64,000 nt of DNA, taken from NCBI GenBank assembly GCA_045118335.1, contig JBGUXY010000041.1:37351-101350 (forward strand). The letters run 5' to 3'. The stretch is from W1P20-047 sp045118335 (GTDB lineage Bacteria > Actinomycetota > Coriobacteriia > Coriobacteriales > Eggerthellaceae). The position numbers and the translations under genes are program-made. The notes under the pieces are model-generated. The model was given only the letters and a program-made list of their open reading frames with translations, made no database searches and had not been told where the DNA came from. Below, in pieces: positions 43,640-50,993 of the stretch (position 1 is its first letter; the number at the start of each line of letters is the position of its first letter).

Positions 43640-44923
43640 ATGGAAAACGAAGAGACCGTACACAGCGATTCGATGCTCACCGAACCATCTGATCAGCAAA
43701 CGACGCACGCGACCCGCAACCTTCCCGAAGATTGGCCTGGCGACAGCATGCAGCCCGAGGGAATGACTCCAGATATAACTGGTGGGAGCATGCCCCCGAC
43801 CACGTCATACGACCAGGCTTTCATCAACGAATACCAAAGCATTCCCTCAACATCCGACGCGCTTTCCATGACGACGCCCGGCACCACTCCAACCCCTCAA
43901 GCGGAACCTGCGAAGAAAAAGCCCCTTATAGCCATAATCGCTATTGCATGCGCGCTCGCCGCCACCGCAGCTGCCTTCGCAATAGTCCCCAACCTTGACG
44001 GTGGAACCGAAAGCGAACCCGAGCAGACATCTCACCTGGTCCTGTTCATGGATGAATCCGCAAGCATCATCTTGAACGTGGAAGCAGAAGGCTACGACAG
44101 CGACTCGACGCCCATCATGTTCCACCTCACGGGCAAGCCCGACGACGAATCGCTTCCCGCAATCGACGAATTCGGCATCATAGAAGCCCCATCTTCGTCT
44201 GGAGAACTGAGCAAGGCAGCTGGAAAAGACATAGGCGGCAATGCAATCAAGCTTACCATCGACGGCATCCCTGCCGGCAGTTACGAGGTGAACTGGTCCA
44301 ACGCCATCCTCTCTGACGGATCGTATTTCCAAGTCCCCAAGAACTCGAAGGTGGTCGTCGCAAGCGACGACACGGCCGACGTGATGGCCACGTTCGTGAA
44401 GGTCGACGGCTCCAAGGCGAAGGCCGAAGATGTCAAGGCAGCCTATGAATCCATCGTCACATGGCTGAAATCGGCCAGCGGCGACATCGCCAAACAAGTC
44501 GACTCGATATTGAAACTCGCCAAGTTCAACGCCGAAAAGGCCCCAGCCGTCGTCGAGGTCGGGGGGCTTGACAAAGTGGGTGTAAAGGAAGAGCCCAAGA
44601 ATACCGACCAGACAGATGACGGGGTCGTTTTGAACCAATCTGATGCGACGTATTCCGAGCAGCCCTCCCAGAAACCGAAGAGCCAGTCCTCGAGCTCGAG
44701 CTCGAGCTCGAGCAGCTCCGATGACGAAGATGAGGACTGGGACGACGAGGACTACTACGACGACTGGGACGACGAGGAGTACTACGACGACTGGGACGAC
44801 GAGGAGTACTACGACGACTGGGACGACGAGGACTACTACGACGACTGGGACGACGAGGACTACTACTACGACGACGAGGACTACTACGACGACTGGGACG
44901 ACGAGGACTGGGAAGAAGAATAG
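43640..44923 (+). CDS. Membrane-anchored protein with acidic Asp/Trp/Tyr repeat tail
   Basis: 427 aa, start supported by AGAAGGAAGG. Residues 1-90 are polar and Thr/Ser/Pro-rich; 95-115 form one transmembrane helix (PLIAIIAIACALAATAAAFAIV) after KKK. The extracellular part (120-350) has beta-strand-like pattern with ILNVEAEGYDSDSTPIMFHLTGK and a helical stretch near 255-290. A run of serines (about 352-364) leads to a tail of some 60 residues made of D-D-W-D-D-E-(E/D)-Y-Y units. Topology is inferred as N-in. No family is recognised; it could be a cell-surface protein, and the tail might bind cations or cell-wall polymers. The 205 nt upstream contain GGATAAT near 43508 but no clear -35. Confidence 0.82.
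   Translation: MENEETVHSDSMLTEPSDQQTTHATRNLPEDWPGDSMQPEGMTPDITGGSMPPTTSYDQAFINEYQSIPSTSDALSMTTPGTTPTPQAEPAKKKPLIAIIAIACALAATAAAFAIVPNLDGGTESEPEQTSHLVLFMDESASIILNVEAEGYDSDSTPIMFHLTGKPDDESLPAIDEFGIIEAPSSSGELSKAAGKDIGGNAIKLTIDGIPAGSYEVNWSNAILSDGSYFQVPKNSKVVVASDDTADVMATFVKVDGSKAKAEDVKAAYESIVTWLKSASGDIAKQVDSILKLAKFNAEKAPAVVEVGGLDKVGVKEEPKNTDQTDDGVVLNQSDATYSEQPSQKPKSQSSSSSSSSSSSDDEDEDWDDEDYYDDWDDEEYYDDWDDEEYYDDWDDEDYYDDWDDEDYYYDDEDYYDDWDDEDWEEE
44735..44911 (+). repeat. 27-bp coding tandem repeat
   Basis: GACGACTGGGACGACGAGGA plus (G/C)TACTAC encodes DDWDDE(E/D)YY. About five and a half copies occur, nearly identical in DNA, with one shortened and one three-base-expanded unit near the end. Just upstream, TCGAGC is repeated four times and encodes the serine run. 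Copy number is likely to vary between strains. Confidence 0.92.
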
Positions 44924-44991
44924 CAGCACCCACGTGCAGCTGTTCCCATCCATCTGAGGTAGCTCGACTCGTCAATCGATAGGAATGATTC

Positions 44992-45876
44992 ATGCAGGAG
45001 CTGAAGAGCAACGTATTCGACACAGCGCTCATCTTCGAAGGTGGCGGCATGCGCGCATCTTACACGAGCGCCATCGTTGCCGCCCTTCTGCATGAGGGCA
45101 TCTTCTTCGACCATGTCTACGGCGTCTCGGCCGGTGCAAGCAACACCGTGAACTACGTATCGCGCGATGCGCAGCGAGCACGTAAATCCTTCACCGAGAT
45201 CGTCACCTATCCGCAGTTCGGGGGCTTACGCTACCTGCTCACCCATCGCGGATGGTTCTACGCGGAAAACATCTACCAGAAGATGGGGCTGCCCGAAGGA
45301 GTCCTGCCCTTCGACATGGAAACCTTCCAAGCCAACCCGGCGAAGGTGACCATCTGCGCCACCGAGCGCGACACGGGTGCAACCCGGTACTGGACGAAAG
45401 ACGACATGAGGTCCTTAGAAGATGTTATGAAATGCGTCCAGACGAGCTCCACGCTTCCCATCGTCATGCCACCGCTGACAATACAGGGCAAATGCTATTA
45501 CGATGGCGGTCTGGGAGAAGGAAACGGCCTGCTCATCCCCAAAGCGAAGGCCGATGGGTTCGAGCGCTTCTTCATCGTCCGCACGCGGCCGAAAGGATTC
45601 CGCAAGCCCGAGGTGCCAAGCAGCGCCGTGCGGTCGTTTTTCTGGCGCCGTCCCGCAATGCAACGCGCGCTGGATGCGTGGGGCCCTGGCTACAACGAGA
45701 TGTGCGACGAAGCCGAGCGGCTCGAAGCGCTGGGTAGGGCATGTGTGGTCTACGCCGAGCAGGTTTCCGCCGAAAACAACACCATCGACCTCGAGGTACT
45801 CAACCGCAACTACGAGGCGGGAGCAGCGCAAGCCAAACGAGACATGCCTAAATGGAAAGCATTCCTGGGATTGTAA
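44992..45876 (+). CDS. Patatin-like phospholipase
   Basis: 294-aa acyl hydrolase with a Ser-Asp dyad. The oxyanion loop is GGGMRA (17-22), the nucleophile elbow GVSAG (44-48, Ser46), and the catalytic Asp is in YYDGGLGEG near 168. No signal peptide is seen, so it is probably cytoplasmic. It resembles the bacterial YjjU/RssA-like group, whose substrates are mostly unknown. It follows the repeat-tail gene by 68 nt on the same strand and converges on torD with a 7-nt gap. Confidence 0.92.
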   Translation: MQELKSNVFDTALIFEGGGMRASYTSAIVAALLHEGIFFDHVYGVSAGASNTVNYVSRDAQRARKSFTEIVTYPQFGGLRYLLTHRGWFYAENIYQKMGLPEGVLPFDMETFQANPAKVTICATERDTGATRYWTKDDMRSLEDVMKCVQTSSTLPIVMPPLTIQGKCYYDGGLGEGNGLLIPKAKADGFERFFIVRTRPKGFRKPEVPSSAVRSFFWRRPAMQRALDAWGPGYNEMCDEAERLEALGRACVVYAEQVSAENNTIDLEVLNRNYEAGAAQAKRDMPKWKAFLGL

Positions 45877-45883
45877 GCCCCCC

Positions 45884-46504
45884 CTAGAACGCCTCGATGA
45901 ACTTTTTCAGAAGCGTGCAAACGGCCCTGTAGTACAAAAGCTTCGTCTGCTGGCATACCTGATCGCAGAAACCGGGAACCCATAGCTTCATGTGCTCGCT
46001 CATGAACTGGTCGAACAGCTCCTGCGGATCCTTCCCCGCATCGATGAGGTACCCAGGGCTCGATGCAAGGATGGACATGAAATAACACTCGTTTTCGATC
46101 GAGTCCATGGAATCGTTGTAGCTTCCCGCGCGCACAACACCCGCAGCATGCATGAAATCCGAAACTTCGCGGGCATAACGGTTGATGATGAACACGCCCT
46201 GCCGTCCTTCGGCGTTCAAACGCCACAAGCCCTCTGTGTTGCGCACCAGCTGGCCATCGCCGTAATGTAGACGCGTCGCGTCAATTGCCAGTTCGTGTAA
46301 GAGCTCGTCATTGTCGCGGCCTGCATAAGCGCTCATGTCGGCAGCGAAGGACTCCGCATCTTCGGCGGGAAGCTCCAGTTCGGTCCAAGCCTCCACCATC
46401 TGCCGGCTCAACTCGCCAGAAGTAACGGCTTCCATCCAGTTCTTCTTCGGCGGTTGCAGCGCCAGGGCAAACAACTCGAAGGCATTTTGCAGGTAGGTGC
46501 GCAT
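45884..46504 (-). CDS. TorD/DmsD-family molybdoenzyme maturation chaperone
   Basis: 206-aa all-helical protein. The family signature ELAIDATRLHYGDG (near 71-84) and the later EHMKLWVPGFCDQV are present. Such chaperones bind the Tat signal of a molybdoenzyme and guide cofactor insertion. It lies behind dmsB, separated by a strong hairpin that may reduce its expression relative to the enzyme. Confidence 0.88.
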   Translation of the reverse strand: MRTYLQNAFELFALALQPPKKNWMEAVTSGELSRQMVEAWTELELPAEDAESFAADMSAYAGRDNDELLHELAIDATRLHYGDGQLVRNTEGLWRLNAEGRQGVFIINRYAREVSDFMHAAGVVRAGSYNDSMDSIENECYFMSILASSPGYLIDAGKDPQELFDQFMSEHMKLWVPGFCDQVCQQTKLLYYRAVCTLLKKFIEAF

Positions 46505-46536
46505 TCAAATCCTCTTCTTCATCGCAGCTTAGAAAT

Positions 46537-46570
46537 GCGCAGGGGCGCGATCCTGGTCGCGCCCCTGCGC
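46537..46570 (-). terminator. Strong hairpin between dmsB and torD
   Basis: GCGCAGGGGCGCGA, a 6-nt loop, TCGCGCCCCTGCGC: a perfect 14-bp stem, then ATTTCT. It may be a partial terminator that lowers torD expression. Confidence 0.65.
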
Positions 46571-46631
46571 TAGAGCATTAATCGATTCGCGCCGCTAAAC
46601 GATGCTTACAACGCTTTTCGCTCATAGACTC

Positions 46632-47267
46632 CTAGAGCAGGTAGTACACGTTAGGGCCAGTGCCCGCTTCGGGCTGCAGCTGTTCGTACTCACGCTCGGC
46701 CAAAAGCTTCGAGACCTCGCTTTCGGAATCGTTCAGATCACCGAAGTGACGGGCACGCGTGGGGCAACCCTCGACACAAGCCGGAACACCGCCCTTGGTT
46801 ACACGATGGTTGCACAGGATGCACTTCTCCACAGTCTCAGCCACGTGCACGGGGGCCTCGACGCTACCGACCGCCCAGTCAAGCGCCGGAATCGGGTCGC
46901 CCTCGATGTAAGTGCGCACACCCGTGTACGGGCAAGCCTCGATGCAGCTGCGGCAACCGATGCAAGTCTCGGGATCCTGCATGACGATGCCGGTCTCCTC
47001 GTCCTTCCATGTTGCGCCTGCGGGGCAGACCTCCACACATGCAGGCGTGTCGCAGTGCATGCAGTGGAAGGGCTGGTAGTTCAGCGACATGCTGGCAGGA
47101 TCATCGTAGGAACCCACCGGTGTGTTCATGTTCACGCCGCCCTCGGTGATGACGGTGTTCCACCACGCCTGGTCGGGAAGGTTGTTTTCAAGCTTGCAAG
47201 CGACACTGCAGGACCAGCAGCCGATGCAGCGCTTCTTGTCAACGACAATGGCGTACTTATTTGCCAT
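46632..47267 (-). CDS. DmsB-type iron-sulfur electron-transfer subunit
   Basis: 211 aa, 16 cysteines in four ferredoxin-type clusters. The first is C14-x2-C17-x2-C20-x3-C24; others include CMHCDTPACVEVCP, CIGCRSCIEACP and CILC...CVEGCP. It has no signal peptide, so it must be exported together with the Tat-bearing catalytic subunit. It is 26 nt downstream of that gene. Confidence 0.93.
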   Translation of the reverse strand: MANKYAIVVDKKRCIGCWSCSVACKLENNLPDQAWWNTVITEGGVNMNTPVGSYDDPASMSLNYQPFHCMHCDTPACVEVCPAGATWKDEETGIVMQDPETCIGCRSCIEACPYTGVRTYIEGDPIPALDWAVGSVEAPVHVAETVEKCILCNHRVTKGGVPACVEGCPTRARHFGDLNDSESEVSKLLAEREYEQLQPEAGTGPNVYYLL

Positions 47268-47293
47268 GATTCACTCTCCTCTGTATCTTCCCG

Positions 47294-49852
47294 TTAGTTC
47301 GCTGCATCTTCAGGATGCTCGGCAATCCACTCGTTGTACTTGTCGGATCCGACCCACTCGTTATACTCGTCGGAATCCTTCCAAGGCTTTACGTTTATGC
47401 GGTTGTCGAAGAACGAGCAGTTCACGGCATAGGCATCGGCATAATCGGTGGTGACGGCACCCTGAGAGCCAAACTTGCTCTCGTTTTCCGCATAGCCCTT
47501 GTAGTAGGTGGTCAGTCCAGGACGCATGCCATTGTGGTATGCGCACTTCATGACGCACTGTCCTACGGTGGAGGTGATCAGGATGTCCTCGCCGTCCTCA
47601 ACACCATACTGCTCAGCATCGGCTGGATTGATGAACAGCGTCGGGTCGGGCATGACGTCGCGCGCCCAGTCCTTCATGAAGTGGGTCATGTGCACGCGGC
47701 TGGGGTTACGCCAGGAAGTCATGACCAGCGGGAACTCATCTTTGTACTCGCTGTTTTCGCCGGCGATCTTGTTCTCGAAGTAGGTGGGCATGCGCTCGCG
47801 GTCGAATGCGGGCTCCAGATCGTAGTTCGAAGCGGTACGCGGTACCGGCTGATCGACGTAGAACATCAGGTCGCCCGTGGCGGTGATGAAGTTAGTCAAA
47901 CCAACGTTGCCGATGTAGGGCTGCTCCTTGACGTAGCGCATCTCCTTGTTCTCCTGCAGCGTCTCGAGCGTGATCCCGTTCTCAACAGCTGCGGCCACAT
48001 CGTCAAAGGTGCCCTTCCACCAGTCCTCGTCGGTGACGTCGCATACGACGTCGGCCAGACCGAAGGCTTCGCCGAAAATGCGAGCAATCTCGGAGTCAAC
48101 CTTGGCTTCGAACAGGGGCTCGATGCACTTTTCGGACAAGCGCACGTTCTTCTCGTGGCTCAGCGGGATGACGTCCATGAACTCGTACTGGTCACAGACA
48201 GGCAGCACGTAGTCTGCATAACGCGCGGTATCGGTGAGGAACGGATCCTGCACGACGATCATTTCCATCTCGTCGAGCATTTCCTTCTTCACGCGGTCGG
48301 AGTTGACAGAACCGCCAATCAGGCCACCATGGGAGACCCACAGGGTCTTGATCGGGTAGTCCTTGCCCATCAGCTTGCCGGACTGCACGACGTCGCATGC
48401 CGCCAGCCAGGTGGCGGGGGCGCACGTGGTACCGCTCGACGGGATGGACAGTGCATGGCCGAAGAAGTTGCCGTACATGGCGTCGAAGCCGCCGACGGAG
48501 CGACCGGGCTCGCCGAAGTTGCCGGTCATGGCGATGCATGCAGTCATGGCGTAAGCAGCCTGCAGGCCGTTTTCGTAAGCGCCGGTGCCGAAGTTGATGT
48601 AATGGGCAACCTTGTTCTCGGGCTGCAGCATGTCATAGAGGAAGTCGAAGTCTTCTTCGCTGATGCCGCAGATCTCGTTGACCTTCGCGAAGTCCCACTC
48701 GGCCACGTGCTCCTTGAACTTGTCCCAAGCGGTGATGTAGTCTTCGTCGCCCTCGTAGGACCAGGCAGGGTTCTCGCACTCGTCGAAGCACTCGAGCTCG
48801 CCGGTTTCGGCATTCTGAACCATCTGCGGGTCGATCTCGGTGGGAGCACCCGTTGCCCAGAACGGAGGTCCGGCATGCTTTTCCTCGCCGAATTCGGATC
48901 CGTAGACGTAGAGGCCTTCCTTGTCACCGGACTTGTGGATCAGATACGGTGCGCAGGTGTGGTTCAGCACGAAGTCGGCCGCGTAGGTCTCCTCGTCCAT
49001 GAAGCGCTTGATCAGGCCCAGGAACAGCGCGGTGTCGCAACCGGGCTTGACCGGAATCCAGCGGTCGGCACGAGCCGCCGTGGGTGAAAACTGCGGATCT
49101 ACGACGACCAGCTGAGCGCCCGCTTCTTGGGCGTTGAACAGATGTTGACCCATCTGAATCTGGGCGTTGATAGGATTGCCACCGAAAAGCACGATGTAAT
49201 CGGAGTTCACGAAGTCCTGGGGCTCGTTCTGGTCGAACCACTGGATGCCACCGCGGGTCAGACCCGTGTTGGTGGCAGCGTCGAACGAGTAGTCCCACTT
49301 GGTGCAGCCCGTGGCGTTGAACAGGCGCATGATCATGCCAGCGTTGCCGTTGAGCGAACCCTGGAAGCCACCGCCACCCTGGTAGTAGCTGTTGGCTGTG
49401 GGGCCGAATTCCTCGGCGACCTGGTTCCACTTAGCCGAAATCTCCTCGACCGCCTGATCCCAGCTGATGCGCTCCCATTCGCCACCGCCGCGAGGCGTGC
49501 CCTCGACGCGCTTCATCGGGTACTGCACGCGCGCATCGGAATAGGTGCGCTGGATGCGGCTGCGGCCCTTCAGGCACGTACGATAAGTGTAGTCTTCCTT
49601 CGGCAGCATATGGCAGATGTTGCCATCGCGCGTGAAGATGCGGTACTGGCAGAACGAGCAGCTCCAACCGCAGGTGGCGAAATGCTCTTCACCCTCGTTC
49701 AGCGCTTCGGCGGTGTCGACCATTTCCTCCTGGACGGCTTCTTCATCTGTTTCCAGATTGCCGGCGCACGCCAGCAGGCTGCTGAGTGCCCCAGCAGCAG
49801 TGACGGCACCTGCAGCCTTCATGAAACCGCGGCGGGTCAAAGTCTCTCCCAT
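47294..49852 (-). CDS. Molybdopterin oxidoreductase, DmsA-like catalytic subunit (Tat lipoprotein)
   Basis: 852 aa, DMSO-reductase family. The Tat signal is LTRRGFMKAAG (5-15), followed by hydrophobic residues and a lipobox LLAC with C29. The [4Fe-4S] ligands begin at C61, C65 and C68 (CGWSCSFC). Cofactor-binding stretches include YQGGGGFQGSLNG, IVLFGGNPINA, VVVDPQFSPTAARADRWIPVKPGCDTAL, and a C-terminal dinucleotide-binding domain. GGGGAGG precedes the ATG. With DmsB and a TorD chaperone but no DmsC anchor, it is probably a membrane-tethered respiratory reductase. The substrate cannot be read; Eggerthellaceae carry many such paralogues. Confidence 0.9.
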   Translation of the reverse strand: MGETLTRRGFMKAAGAVTAAGALSSLLACAGNLETDEEAVQEEMVDTAEALNEGEEHFATCGWSCSFCQYRIFTRDGNICHMLPKEDYTYRTCLKGRSRIQRTYSDARVQYPMKRVEGTPRGGGEWERISWDQAVEEISAKWNQVAEEFGPTANSYYQGGGGFQGSLNGNAGMIMRLFNATGCTKWDYSFDAATNTGLTRGGIQWFDQNEPQDFVNSDYIVLFGGNPINAQIQMGQHLFNAQEAGAQLVVVDPQFSPTAARADRWIPVKPGCDTALFLGLIKRFMDEETYAADFVLNHTCAPYLIHKSGDKEGLYVYGSEFGEEKHAGPPFWATGAPTEIDPQMVQNAETGELECFDECENPAWSYEGDEDYITAWDKFKEHVAEWDFAKVNEICGISEEDFDFLYDMLQPENKVAHYINFGTGAYENGLQAAYAMTACIAMTGNFGEPGRSVGGFDAMYGNFFGHALSIPSSGTTCAPATWLAACDVVQSGKLMGKDYPIKTLWVSHGGLIGGSVNSDRVKKEMLDEMEMIVVQDPFLTDTARYADYVLPVCDQYEFMDVIPLSHEKNVRLSEKCIEPLFEAKVDSEIARIFGEAFGLADVVCDVTDEDWWKGTFDDVAAAVENGITLETLQENKEMRYVKEQPYIGNVGLTNFITATGDLMFYVDQPVPRTASNYDLEPAFDRERMPTYFENKIAGENSEYKDEFPLVMTSWRNPSRVHMTHFMKDWARDVMPDPTLFINPADAEQYGVEDGEDILITSTVGQCVMKCAYHNGMRPGLTTYYKGYAENESKFGSQGAVTTDYADAYAVNCSFFDNRINVKPWKDSDEYNEWVGSDKYNEWIAEHPEDAAN

Positions 49853-49981
49853 GTTACCTCCCCGTTTTTCCTCTCGTGCCGACATCTGGCGTCGGCATCA
49901 ACTCTAGGCATTTTGCGCCTTTTTTGAACTCTAACATGGGAAACGTAAATTCACAGGTAATTCCTTTATCCTATGTTTAGA

Positions 49982-50009
49982 ATAGTAGCTCGTGATATTC
50001 CAGTTTCAA
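49982..50009 (-). promoter_or_regulatory. Candidate promoter of the molybdoenzyme operon
   Basis: TTGAAA (50004-50009), 16 nt, TACTAT (49982-49987) on the minus strand, giving a leader of about 120 nt before dmsA. The rest of the 343-nt spacer to pyrE holds only the pyrE terminator. Confidence 0.5.
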
Positions 50010-50114
50010 CAGGGAAAAGATGCATCGAATCGATTATTCACAGCATGCTTCGTCCAACACGGGTAGTGGGACCCTTCGGCACTTCAGGTGAAACGCAAGG
50101 CGTCTGATTGTTCC

Positions 50115-50152
50115 AAAAGACAATGGGGAGAGCAAACCATCGCGCTCTCCCC
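50115..50152 (-). terminator. Terminator of pyrE
   Basis: GGGGAGAGC and GCTCTCCCC pair around a 10-nt loop (50125-50152), then ATTGTCTTTTG follows on the minus strand, 43 nt after the pyrE stop. Confidence 0.7.
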
Positions 50153-50195
50153 TTCCAAACCCTTTTGGCTGGGCGGCTAGCTGAATAAACTCCCG

Positions 50196-50882
50196 TTACT
50201 TCACGCCATATTGCTCGTAGTACGTGTCGATAGCAGCCTTTATATCATCGTCTATGACAACCCTGCCCATGCATTCACGATTGTGCAGGTACTCGGTTAC
50301 TTCCGACATGTCCACGATTGCCGCCGTGGGAAACCCGTACTTTTCCGAAACCTCGTCGATGGCTGCAGCTTTTCCCGACTTGCCCACTTCCATGCGGTTG
50401 AGCGACACCATGAGGCCCACCACCTGAATATCCGCGATTCCGCTGATAAGCGGGTACGTCTCGTCAATCGATTTGCCCGACGTGGTCACGTCCTCAACGA
50501 TCACGACCCGGTCGCCATCCTGCAGTTCGTAACCCAACAACATACCCGCATCGGCGCCGTGGTCCTTCGCTTCCTTTCGGTTGGAGCAGTATCGCACTTC
50601 CCTGCCGAAAAGATCGTCGTATGCGATAGCCGTGATAACCGACAGCGGTATGCCCTTGTACGCAGGGCCGAATATGACGTCGAAACCGTCACCGAAGGTC
50701 TCGTGGATGGCGCGGGCATAGTATTCGCCCAACCTGCGGAGCTGATTGCCCGTCACGTAGGCACCTGCATTCATGAAGAAGGGCGACTTACGGCCGCTCT
50801 TCAACGTGAAGTCCCCGAACTTCAGCACATCGCTTTCCACCATGAACTCGATGAATTCGTGCTTGTACGTGGTATCGGCCAT
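50196..50882 (-). CDS. pyrE: Orotate phosphoribosyltransferase
   Basis: Makes OMP from orotate and PRPP, 228 aa. It has FTLKSGRKSPFFMNAG at the N-terminus and the PRPP loop VVIVEDVTTSGKS near 123-135. The start is supported by AAGGGGGAT. It stands alone, away from the other pyr genes, between polA and the molybdoenzyme operon. No attenuator like that of pyrR was found upstream. Confidence 0.95.
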   Translation of the reverse strand: MADTTYKHEFIEFMVESDVLKFGDFTLKSGRKSPFFMNAGAYVTGNQLRRLGEYYARAIHETFGDGFDVIFGPAYKGIPLSVITAIAYDDLFGREVRYCSNRKEAKDHGADAGMLLGYELQDGDRVVIVEDVTTSGKSIDETYPLISGIADIQVVGLMVSLNRMEVGKSGKAAAIDEVSEKYGFPTAAIVDMSEVTEYLHNRECMGRVVIDDDIKAAIDTYYEQYGVK

Positions 50883-50993
50883 GCGAAATCCCCCTTCGTC
50901 GAAGCTTGTTTCGCCTATTGTACAGGCAATCCCCAGCTGATGCACTGGACATACCGGAGCGCAGCAACCAAGCTGCTCCTCATTTGCCGCACA

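Noticed and set aside
43640..44923. Sequencing or assembly artefact explaining the acidic repeats
   Set aside because: The frame stays open with a normal stop, units differ at synonymous and Glu/Asp positions, and the serine run precedes it in frame.
47315..49087. 590-aa plus-strand open frame opposite the molybdoenzyme gene
   Set aside because: Antisense shadow caused by GC-rich codon bias in dmsA; it has no family features.
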